64,000 nucleotides of DNA from Siphonodentalium dalli (lineage: Eukaryota; Mollusca; Scaphopoda; Gadilida; Siphonodentaliidae), in NCBI GenBank assembly GCA_032622095.1, contig CP136064.1, positions 182,694,209 through 182,758,208 of the forward strand, in the 5' to 3' direction. The notes beneath the pieces were generated by a model. That model did not search any database. It was not told the origin of the DNA and was given only the letters and a program-made list of their open reading frames with translations. Within the stretch, counting starts at the first letter, position 1; each line of letters opens with the position of its first letter. Below, one piece after another: positions 27,501-39,500 of this stretch. The translations under genes were made by a program, and so were the position numbers.

Positions 27501-30500
27501 CTGCAGTGACTTCTTCATTATTTCAGTATTTGATACCATAACCATGGTCGTTCCATAGTAATCCATACCATAATTTTTGGTTTTACATAACGGTAGGGTA
27601 CCGGATTATTTGGTTACTTTTTTTTATTTCGTACTTTGTAGAAAATCATTTATTTGTTTCCATATGGTGTGACATACATGTAGTAACATGGTACGAAATG
27701 ACCAATTGATTTCCTACATGGTACGAAACGACCAAACAATAAGGTATGAAACTACCAAAAATATGGCACGAAACTACCAAAAATATGGTACGAAATGACT
27801 TAAGATGATACAAAACGTCCTGTAGTCATTTATATCTCCTCGGCAAGGGGAACAACGAGACAGTGACCATGTAGACTAGCAGCGCCAACCATCGTTAGTT
27901 TGATATTAGGCCCTATATCACCCTGAGGTAACCTCATATCACAATCAGCCTGACGACGAAGGCTGATATGAGGCTACTGAGGACTGAAATCAGGCCTATG
28001 ATATCAAACCAACCAAGTAATACCCTACATGTATCTATTAATTACGGTAGTTCGCCTCTTAGTAACAGTGTAATATTGACAACTTTTTGTAATGAGTGAC
28101 ATCACAAAAAATTGGTATCATTGCCTATTCTAATAGTGAAATAGAATTACACCATGTCAAAGCCATACCGTGTATTACTCAGATCGTGATGTCATAAAAT
28201 CATACATGTATTACTCTTAATTAGTGATGTCGTAAAATGATATTACTCGATTTAGGGCAAATTGAAGTGATATTCAGCTAAGTACAAATGGAGTTTGATA
28301 ACAAGCCATATCGTGCAAAAGTGTCATATCTAATTAATAATTTTCGAACAAATTTTGGACCGATATACATTTACCCTGTAGCCATCTGTAGGAAACTTCC
28401 TTCCAAGGGGGTGCATACATGTATCAAGATGGACCCCCTCCCCAATGGGAGACTCGTATCCATGCCCATTGGAAATAAATGATAATGTGCAATGGATGAA
28501 TAGGTTGCTGGCATTTCATACCATGGAAGTTTGACATGGAGATGTTTCGCACCAGGGTTCTGGACATTTCATACCAGTTCCTGTATCATTTCGACAATTC
28601 GTACCTTTGAGTATACCGGTATTATTTAAAAAAAAAATGACATTAAAGGTACTCAGTCCGATTCGATGGTTCCCATATCATCATAATTCAACAACAACAA
28701 CAACAACACCATTTTTTTAAATGCCACTTCGTTTACCAGAATCGATTAATGCCCCAAAAATAATGCTAACCAGTCAAATATAGTATACAATTGCCCAAAA
28801 CCTGTTATTTATCAATATTTTGTTCAATGAAATTTTGCGGGTTTGTCAAATATCTGACACAACAAAAGCCACTTGCTTTTTGAGTTATCCATCTTCATCC
28901 GTCCTCTTTCGACTTTTTATTGGGCCACCAAAAATTATCGATGGTAAAAAATAATAGATTTCAAAAATCAATATCTGATCATTCTCAGCTTTGATGGGTG
29001 GGTTCCTCAACTCAAATCACATATGTTTTACCCGAAGCCAAGGAAATAGTAATATTCAAGCGTTAATTCGGATTATGCATCTTTAACTTTGTCGCGACAA
29101 TTTCGATTGGTTCATTTTGTTTCGAAAAAAAAAGAAAGAAATATGTTAACATGTAAATGTTGGGTTGTCATCATCACGAACGTTAAATCATGATCATGTT
29201 CACTCTCATTAAGTTAACACGATTAATATAATTTTTCACATGTACGAATGACCATTCATCATTTTTGGGTATCAATGAAACATACAAAATATGGTGTGAA
29301 ATGACCAAAAACATGGTACGAAACAATTAAATGTGTCATTCAAATCAAGGGTACAAACTGGCCAATGTAGGAAAAGTCGTTTGAGCCATCCAACAGACCT
29401 GGGTGAATCGCTTGGGCGATCGGTTTTCCACAGTAAGGATGCATCTTGGAAGAGGGGAGTCAATCTAATTAACTGTTATCTATAACCAATACTTAAAAAC
29501 AATAACAATTTATTCTGATTTCGTTTGAAACACACAGAATAATTATTTACTGAGAATATTCAATATAAACATATACAAATTCTCAAACAAAGGGAATTTA
29601 AATGTTCAAGAAATTTAGAGTCCCCTCTTACTTATGGGAGGCCCTTTTCACATTTATTATTTAAGTGAAAATCATTTGCGCTTAAGTGTAAATGCTTTGA
29701 GCTTAAGCGCAAATACCTAACAATCCTTTACTTCCCTCTGATTGTGAATGATGGAGTCCATCTCATAGTATATTATTATGGGCCCATAGTAGTAGCCCAT
29801 ACAGACTCGAAAGTTGAAAATTCAATAGCATCTCTGTCTCTGGTGTCCCAAAAATTGGTGCCTCATTCCCAAAGCTCTAGTATATTTTATTAAAGGGACA
29901 TCTCCTTCACAAATATATACCATTTCCATGGTCATAGAAGGGGAATTAGGGGTTACTGGTGGCTTGCTTCCCCCGCGGTGTACATGTACTTATTGAATAG
30001 AAATAGGGGAAAAACATATTTTCATATTATCAGCATCCCTGTCCCTAAGAATTTGTGCCTCCATCCCAGAGATCTATTACATTTTATAAAAGAGACATAT
30101 CCTGTACAGATATATACCATTTCCATGGTCATAAAAGGTACTGGTATCTAGGGATCACTGGGGATTGCTTCCCCTGTATGATGGGCCTACAGGTATATAG
30201 ACTTGAGTGCAAGCCTGCAAATAGCGTGTCTGTCATTTGTAGAATGAGGTCCCCAGAGGGTGAATTTAGTGACGCTACACTGCATAGTGGGCTAGCGTCA
30301 CTAAATTTACCCTCTGGGGGCCTCATTCTGCTTAGGGCCCTCAACTGCTATGGCAGTCCTAGGATAAGATTGAAGTTCCCCAGTTGAAGTTGGTGATGTT
30401 CACCCATTTGGAGCCTCGATTATGGATTTTATCTTCTGCAAATTAGGGGATATAGAAACTTCCCAGATGGGAAAACGTAACTAAAAACAATGTTAATTTG

Positions 30501-33500
30501 ATACCATAGTTATTTCCCAGAAAATGAGGCCTAAGCAGAATGAGGTCCCCAGAGGGTGAATTTAGTTATGCTAGCCCGCTATGCAGGGTAGCATCACTAA
30601 ATTCACCCTGTGTGGACCTCATTCTGCAAATGACAGACACGCTATTTGCAGGCTTAAGCGCAAATGATTTGTGATTAAACGTAAAATATTTGCACTTAAG
30701 CGCAAAAATTCATAAGTAATTGTATGTCATAATTTGCAAAGTTCTGTCCAATTCTTGTTAAAATATGACTAGATTCATAACGGTGATATTTGGTTAAATT
30801 TCATACCGAGTTATGTATAATCGAATTATTGAGGGATCGCGGGAGGGACTTGGATCATACGAATGACATATATTCATTGCTCCAATTATCTCTTAACATG
30901 AGCAATACAAAATGAAGTCACATTTCCGAACCAGTTCCATACAGCAGAACCTGATCTAGAAGATATTAGCGAAAAACGTCAAATTCCCTCTTTCAGCTGT
31001 CATTTTAACGACCATCTTGGGCGGGGAGTTCCAATTTTACCCTTAAAATGTGGCATTATATCTCTCAGAGTCATACGAACTGAATATGCCTAATTTTAAA
31101 TCGTATATTTCATGGTGAGATTAATTGCGACATTTATTAAATAATATAATCACGAAACCCTCTATAAATTTGGAAAACCCCTTAAAAAGAGGGGTTAAAG
31201 TGAAATTTCAGCGTGGCTCCATATCTAATATTAAAGAAGATGTACATATGTGCAAAGTTTCATGCTTTAGTAACAATTTGAACAACTGCCTTGAAAATTT
31301 GACTTAATCTACTCCACTATATGTCCTATATATTATAGTGAATATTTATCGTCGTTTGATTTGCACCGAGTTAACTCATATTCCAATTCGTGACATCGAC
31401 ATGAAATTGGGAACTCCCATGTTTATTTCTATATTTCTGACGTCACGGATCTTGCGAACAAAATTGGTGGCCAGCGCCCCTAGCGTTAATTTACGAATTG
31501 CTTATAGGTTTGTGTTTTAATCATTAATTTCAAATGGGCTCATTGGTTTGACCTGAAATAGTTGATTCCGCTATTAGATATTAGTTTGATAACGATAATC
31601 ATTGATCGTGGGAAATAGTATGTTGGTTTAAAATATGTCTATTGATTATTAGTTTTACAATAAGGTCTATTAATTTTACAATAAGTTATTAGTTTTACAA
31701 TAAGTTAATGACGGTTTTAGATATAGGTTTTACTATAAGTTATTAGTTTTACAATAAGGTCTATTAATTTTACAATAGGTTATTATTTTTACAATAAGTT
31801 AATTACGGTTTTATTTATTAGTTTTACAATGAGTTATTAGTTTTACAATAAGGTCTATTAGTTTGATAACGATAATCACTGATCGTGAGAAATCGTCTAT
31901 TGGTTTGAAATATGGCTATTGAAACGGAATGTACGTTTACTCAATATGAGCAAAGCTGTATTAATTGTTTGTTATTAGATATTAGTTGAACAATGAATAC
32001 TATTAAATTAAAATAGAATATTAATTTTGCATCGGTCAACGTTGATTGTGAATCTATATCTGTTAACACGTAATTGTCTCTTATTGAATCAAAGAACGAC
32101 CATTGGTTTGAAAATGGAGACTATTGTTTTGAAATAGATTGTAGTTGTTGTTACAAACCACCATTAACTTTTATTTCGTGTAATTTCCGACCGAATGGCT
32201 GCCCATATATATCCTTATCAAAATCCCAGCTGCATGACCACTATATCTACTTACCGTGGCCTATTTCCAGTTGATTGCTCCCCGATTGAGTGGCTCAGAC
32301 TGTATATATATAACATTTGTTTTCATTGGACTGAAATATTTGTGGCTGTCGAATTCTTAATTGTAATATATGGGGGTATGATGTAATAGCAAGATATAAT
32401 AAGTTGGCAGTGGTTAGTGCCACGTAAACAAAAGTAAGTGGCAGCAACAGGGTGTGCCACGTAAAATCTTTATCATAACTCCCGATCAGATTCACTCTTA
32501 GGCCGGGCTGTCGTTCAATCGGTAATTGTGAACTAATAACAGTTGGTAATCTGGAATCTTCCCTAGAATAATTTATCCCTTGTGCCTCTTCCAGTTCTCC
32601 AATACTTCATTCTACGTCTATGAACGAAGAAAACTCATGCTTGAGTGTAATCAGTATCATACACATCGAATTTAATTTGAATTCCGCGCAGTTCTTCGAC
32701 CTTTGAGTTTAAACTTAAACATAATTTCCCTGTTCAAACCGGGACACGATTTTACCTGGCAGCAACAAAAATGTTGCTCCCACTTAAACAAATTACGTGG
32801 CCGTAACCACTTCGAATGAAGTTTTCTCTCATAGCGCCAATACAACTATTAGGTGGTTGGATGTTTGTGTGAAATTAATTATTCTAGCACGATCTGTTCT
32901 TGATATCCGAAGGGACAAAACAGAAACTAATATTTTCAACCTCTCAATATTATTAAAATCCAATGTTTTTGTCCTCTCGTAATGTTAAGATTATATAGAC
33001 ATGTACAATGAAGATGAGGATATGTGAAAGTTCAATAATGTTCGCGTAATAGATTCAGGGAAATAATATCATTCCAGGATGTATGCAAAACTCGCGTCTG
33101 GCCCTTAATGTGACTGGAGAATTGTCACGAACAATTCTTTCACAAATGAAGCCACGGTTGCCTTGGTCATTGCTAATTTTGGATGTGAATATATTATGCA
33201 TTTCTATTTTCCCTTTTTATTTTTTAGATCGGAAGAACCGTTCACGGCTTGACTGTAATTTTCGATATGGAAGGCACAGGGATGTCATCTTTGTGGACAC
33301 CAGGTACACTATTGCTTGTAGTATTATTTATCTTCAAACATAAGGATTATGCAGAAACCTAGCGATTACACCATTTGGTTCGATCACGTGACTCGATGTG
33401 AACACGAGTAAGTTAGCGACTCCATTTATGGAATTGTCTCAATATGCCCAAAGTAATTGACCACTTGACCACAGCAGAATTATGGGTAATTTTTAAGGAT

Positions 33501-36500
33501 TTAGTCGGAAATATGGCTTGTTGCCATTCATCGGAAAGCTCTCGGCGAGAGCTTTCCGATGAATGGCAACAAGCCATATTTCCGACTAAATCCTTAAAAA
33601 TTACCCATAATTCTGCTGTGGTCAAGTGGTCAATTACTTTGGGCATGTTGTTCAGGGCCGGGAATTTACGTCATAATTGGCTTGATAATGACCGCAAGAT
33701 ATCTCACATCTAATTGAGTAGTCGTTTTCTTCATATATACCTTGCTCGTATTTAGATTATTGCAGTGCTATTTTTCGCGATACCATCGCGGTGCGCGAAT
33801 TTAAAACTGAGCTAGTGACTTCGGACACCATTTTTCGAGGTATGAAATTTGAACGCCAAAATCTCCTTAAAATAAATCTGTTCGACATCCAGTTTTTGCA
33901 GTAACCAAGATGAGATGTTAGGTTATATATATACACCGGAGAACATACATTTTCCCCTTTAATTGTGCAAATTACGATAAGTGTCACGCAAAGTGAAAGT
34001 GGCCATATTTCCAACATCGTGTGGCAATTTCCGGGCAAATATAAATTTCAGTACATTATGATTTGGCAACAATTTTTTTTTTTAATATAGGCAATTCAAC
34101 ACTGAAAGTATCCACGGATACCAAAATTAGGGTGAATAATTAAAGGTGGCATCAGGATTTTCATTGCAGCAAGCGATCGGCTCAGTCGCTGATTGGTCGA
34201 AAATGTCTGCTAATATTTATTTGGTTGACAGCTGTGGAAATATCCATTGGTTGTTCCAATCAAAATATGCATGTATATATATGAGGATCTATATTCTAGG
34301 TTTACAGATGTACTTGCAACTTGTAAAGCTGCTACAAGACAACTACCCAGAAAGTATGAACAAACTGCTGGTAGTCAACGGTAAGTATACTCACTACACA
34401 GAAAGTATGAATAAACTGCTGGTAGTCAACGGTAAGTATACTCACTACACAGAAAGTATGAAGAAACTGCTGGTAGTCAACGGTAAGTATACTCACTACA
34501 CAGAAAGTATGAATACACTGCTGGTAGTCAACGGTAAGTATACTCACTACACAGAAAGTATGAATAAACTGCTGGTAGTCAACGGTAAGTATACTCACTA
34601 CCCAGAAAGTATGAAGAAACTGCTGGTAGTCAACGGTAAGTATACTCACTACACATAAAGTATGAAGAAACTGCTGGTAGTCAACGGTAAGTACACTCAC
34701 TACCCAGAAAGTATGAAGAAACTGCTGGTAGTCAATGATAAGTATACTCACTACCCAGAAAGTAAGAAAAACTGCTGGTAGTCAACGGTAAGTATACTCA
34801 CTACCCAGAAAGTAAGAAAAACTGCTGGTAGTCAACGGTAAGTATACTCACTACCCAGAAAGATGGCTCACAATCGGTAACACGCATAGGAATCACTGAA
34901 CTAAGTGGTCTATCTGATTGGTCATCTATGGGAGGGGGCTTCATGTGTATTATACTGTTGAGTTATATATTTAACTAGCAGGTGACCCGACTTCGTCCGG
35001 GCTTTGACCTTGAATTGACAATTCTGAAGGTCAAGGTCAGGTCGGAGTCACTATTTGACCCGTCAAAAACACTCCCCGGACAAAATAACCCGTAGGTATC
35101 AAATTTCGTCGAAATCCGTCCAGCAGTTTTCCCGGCCATAGCTACTAACAGACAAACAAACAGACAGAAGTCCCAAAATATATATTAGATCATTTGTGGG
35201 TACCTCGGGCGGAAAAACTGACCCCCATTCCCAGGAACCCCTAAGTACGAACACAGAATCACACAACACGCTCGTGTCTGTACACAGACACAACACGCTC
35301 ATGTCTGGACGATACGCTCTTTATCAACGACACTGCGGATACGAACGCTCTTTAACTATCACGCGATTAACCCATGAACTACCCATTGTGGTGGCGGGGG
35401 ATTGGGGAATGAGTGCTCTGACGTTCTCAGGAGCGGTGCGATGACATTCCATCTGGAATTTTACCCTTATATAGCAAGTTTTGGCTAAATCCGTCCGACA
35501 GTTTTCCCGGCCATAGCTAACAGATAAACAGACAAACAGAAGTCCCAAAATATATAGTAGACTAGCCGATGAGCCCGACGTTGTCCGGGCTATTCAAAAA
35601 CCAAATTTCAAGTCGATAGCTCTACCCAGCGCTATTAAAAAACCAAATTTCAAGTCGATAGCTCTACCCGTTTCCGAGATCTGGTCTGCGCATGCGCGAA
35701 GCTGGCGTCGCACGGGCTCGGCGACCCGATACAATTTGTATCCGGGGCAAGTTACATTCACATACCAAATTTCAAGTCGATAGCTCCACCCGTTTCCGAG
35801 ATCTCGTCTGAGCATGCGCGAAGCTGGCGTCGCACGGGCTCGGCGACCCGATGAAATTCGTATCCGGGGCAAGATACATTCACATACCAAATTTCAAGTC
35901 GATAGCTCCACCCGTTTCCGAGATCTCGTCTGCGCATGCGCTGCACGGGTGTCACACGGGCTCGCCAATACGACAACGACCACCGCCTGGTCAAACTACA
36001 CACACGTACCAAGTTTCGTCCCGATCAGTCGAGAATCGTAGATTTGTATTAATGACAGACAGACAAACAGACAGACAGAGGTCTTCAAAATATATATGAG
36101 ACTAGAAGGTGACCCGACTTCGTCCGGGCTTTGACCTTGAATTGTCCATTTTGAAGGTCAAGGTCAAGTGGGGTCACGATTTGACCAGTTCAAAAAAATG
36201 CCCGGACAAAAGTACCCGACAAACGTTCCCGTCGAAATCCATCCGGTTTTACCCGATTTGACCTCGAATTGATCATTTTGAAGGTCAAGGTCAGATCGGG
36301 GTCACGATTCGACCCGTCCAAAACACTCAGTGGACAAAGGTAACCCTATGTATAAAATTTCGTCGAAATCCGATCAAAATTGGCGATTTAACCTTGAATT
36401 GACCCGATTGCAAGGTCAAGGTCACGTCGCACGGGCAAATACATATGCTTATGAGACTCCCCATATGAAAGTACCCCCACATACCAAGTTTCATCGAAAT

Positions 36501-39500
36501 CCCGTGATATTCGGGCGTTTTACCTTGAAATGACCCGATTTCAAGGTCACGTCGCATGGGCAAATTAATAGGTTTATGCCACTCTCCGGCCAAGGGTACC
36601 CCCACATACCAACTTTCATCGAAATCCCGTGATATTCGAGCGTTTGACCTTGAAATTACCCGATTTCAAGGTCAGGGTGACGTCGCACGGACAAATTAAT
36701 AGGCCCATGCCACCCCCGGCCGAAAACACCCCCACATACCAAGTTTCATCGAAATCGGCTCGGCCGTTTTCGAGTTCATCGCGAACACACAGACACACAC
36801 ACACACACACAAACAGATCTTCCAAAATATATAATAGACTAGAAGGTGACCCGACTTCGTCCGGGCTTTGACCTTGAATTGACCATTTTGAAGGTCAAGG
36901 TCAGGTGGGGTCAAACACCAACACCCCAAAAATGGTGGAAATCGGCCCAGCGGATACCGGGAAATCGGCCCAGCGGATACCGAGATACCCTATGCATCAA
37001 ATTTCGTCCGCAAAAATCCGCCAGTTTAACCCGATTTGATTTCCACTCAAGTATATAAACGCGCCTCATATACACACGCTCATTAATTATCAAGTTTCAA
37101 CGTAAAATTAAATTACCATCGGTGCCCGAGATATCGCCAAGACGTCTGAAACAGTCAAATGCATCGGCCGGTTAAGCGTTAACGTTATGACATCTAACGA
37201 CGTCATAGAAGTTACGCATTGTTTTTATCCTGATGGAAGATAGTACCACTTCTTCTTGATAATTGAGGCAGATAACTAAAACGGATACATACGCATTATA
37301 TATCGTTGGAAAGAGGAAACACGAAAGATTCTCACAGTGTCATTATTATGACTGGCATTTTATTATTCGCGCTGTTTCGAATCGATTTGTAAGCACCGAA
37401 CTCAAATGAAAGTTCCGTAACACAGCGTAAAAACAGATTTGACCTCGGCACGTGAAAAGTTGACCTCGGATCTGAAAATTAATATGCCTATGCCACTTCC
37501 CGACCGATAGAACCCTCACATACGAAGTTTCATCGAAATCGGGTCGGCCGTTTTCGAGTTCACCGCGATCACACAGACACACACACACACAAACAGATCT
37601 TCCAAAATATATAATAGACTAGAAGGTGACCCGACTTCGTCCGGGCTTTGACCATGAATTGACCATTTTGAAGGTCAAGGTCAGGTGGGGTAACGATTTG
37701 ACCCGTCCAAAACACTGCCCGGACAAAAGTACCCGTACTTGTCCATTTTGAAGGTCAAGGTCAGGTGGGTCACGATTTGACCCGTCCAAAACACTGCCCG
37801 GGCAAAAGTACCCGACAAAAGTACACGTCGAAATCCATCCGGTTTTACCCGATTTGACCTCGAATTGATCATTTTGAAGGTCAAGGTCAGGTCGGGGTCA
37901 CGATTTGGCCAGTCCAAAACACCGCCCGAACAAAAGTACCCCTATGTATAAAATTTCGTCGAAATCCCATCAAAATTGGCGATTTGACCTTGAATTGACC
38001 CGATTTCAAGGTCGAGGTCACGTCGCACGGGCAAATGAATATGCTTATGAGACTCCCCATACGAAGGTATCCCCACATACCAAGTTTCATCGAAATCCCG
38101 TGATATTCGGGCGTTCGACCTTGAAATGACCCGATTTCAAGGTCAATGTCACGTCGCACGGGCAAATGAATATGCTTATGAGACTCCCCATACGAAGGTA
38201 CCCCACATACCAAGTTTCATCGAAATCCCGTGATATTCGGGCGTTTGACCTTGAAATTACCCGATTTCAAGGTCAAGGTCACGTCGCACGGACAAATTAA
38301 TAGGCACATGCCACCCCCCGGCCGAAAATACCCCCATATTCCAAGTTTCATCGAAATCGGCTCGGCCATTTTCGAGTTCATCGCGAACACACAGACACAC
38401 AAACAGATCTTCCAAAATATATAATAGACTAGAAGGTGACCCGACTTCGTCCAGGCTTTGACCTTGAATTTTCCATTTTGAAGGTTAATGTAAAGTGGGG
38501 TCACGATTTGACCAGTCCAAAACACTGCCCGGACAAAAGTACCCGACAAACGTGCCCGTCGAAATCCATCCGGTTTTACCCGATTTGACCTTGAATTGAT
38601 CATTTTGAAGGTCAAGGTCAGGTCGGGGTCACGATTGGACCCGTCCAAAACACTCAGTGGACAAAAGAAACCCTATGTATAAATTTTCGTCGAAATTCCA
38701 TCAAAATTGGCGATTTGACCTTGAATTGACCCGATTTCAAGGTCAATGTCACGTCGCACGGGCAAATGAATAGGCTTATGAGACTCCCCATACGCATGTA
38801 CTCCCACATACCATGTTTCATCGAAATCCCGTGATATTCGGGCGTTTGACCTTGAAATGACCCGATTTCAAGGTCAAGGTCACATCGCACGGGCAAATTG
38901 ATAGTTTCATGCCACTCCCGGCCGAAGGCACCCCCACATACCAAGTTTCATCGAAATCCCGTGATATTCTGGCGTTTGACCTTGAAATGACCCGATTTCA
39001 AGGTGAAGGTCACGTTGCACGGGCAAATTAATAGGCCTATGTCATTCACCGGCCGAAAATACCCCCACATACCAAGTTTCATCGAAATCGGCTAGGCCGT
39101 TTTCGAGTCCATCGATTACAGACAGACACACACACACACACACAGATCTTCCAAAATATATAATAGACTAGAAGGTGACCCAAATTCGCCCGGGCTATTC
39201 AAAAACCAAATTTCAAGTCGATAGCTTTACCCGTTTCCGAGATCTGGTCTGCGCATGCGCGAAGCTGACGTCGCACGGGCTCGGCGACCCGATAAAATTC
39301 GTATCCGGGGCAAGATACATTCACATACCAAATTTCAAGTCGATAGCTCCACCCGTTTCCGAGATATATATATTGCCCAATGTCATTTGCGGATACCTCG
39401 GCCGGTGATGAGTTAACGCGACATCGGCCGGTTAAGAGTTAAACGCGATCACGTCACGATCTGTTGACGGCGTAATATATTTACCGAATGTTTTTCGATG

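Larger units (their letters stand above)
25990..31529. repeat. 5.5-kb tandem duplication, unit 2
   Basis: Direct copy of 20373-25989. Differences are scattered substitutions, homopolymer slips (for example near 26460 and 26503), a 3-nt insertion near 26608, about 9 extra nt near 27970 and the ~110-bp deletion near 29660. The duplicated segment ends inside the right arm of the foldback element. Confidence 0.93.
17746..32206. mobile_element. 14.5-kb foldback-like element with long inverted ends
   Basis: Termini are ATGGGCAGCCATTCGGTCGG and its reverse complement. Inverted arms are about 0.8-0.9 kb (17746-18650 and 31430-32206), diverged by indels and partly made of tandem subrepeats, as in Foldback/Galileo elements. 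Flanks ATATATCT (17738-17745) and ATATATCC (32207-32214) fit an 8-bp target duplication. The host repeat around them is uninterrupted at 39886-40330. The interior has a CR1-like LINE fragment, minus-strand LINE remnants, hairpins, MITEs and a 5.6-kb tandem duplication. No transposase was recognised. Without the duplication the element would be about 8.9 kb. It sits in SEC14L intron 5. Confidence 0.72.

Noticed and set aside
33444-33713. Open frames of 77-89 codons on both strands with identical protein starts
   Set aside because: They come from a perfect palindrome; the same peptide on both strands is a symmetry artefact.
34307-34308. Acceptor TTTACAG as the start of SEC14L exon 7
   Set aside because: Gives the wrong phase after exon 6 and loses three residues relative to the family; the TTCTAG acceptor at 34298-34299 fits both.
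34332-34751. 139-codon minus-strand frame of repeated [11 protein letters not shown] units
   Set aside because: Shadow of the 51-bp array; the plus strand contains the SEC14L exon and splice donors.
34344-34862. Regular 51-bp array resembling a CRISPR
   Set aside because: No unique spacers; the whole unit is repeated, and the host is a eukaryote.
35594-39408. Many 60-140-codon frames in the AAGGTCA-rich region
   Set aside because: Translations of Helitron repeat units; composition and recurrence follow the DNA repeats, and no Rep or helicase motif is present.
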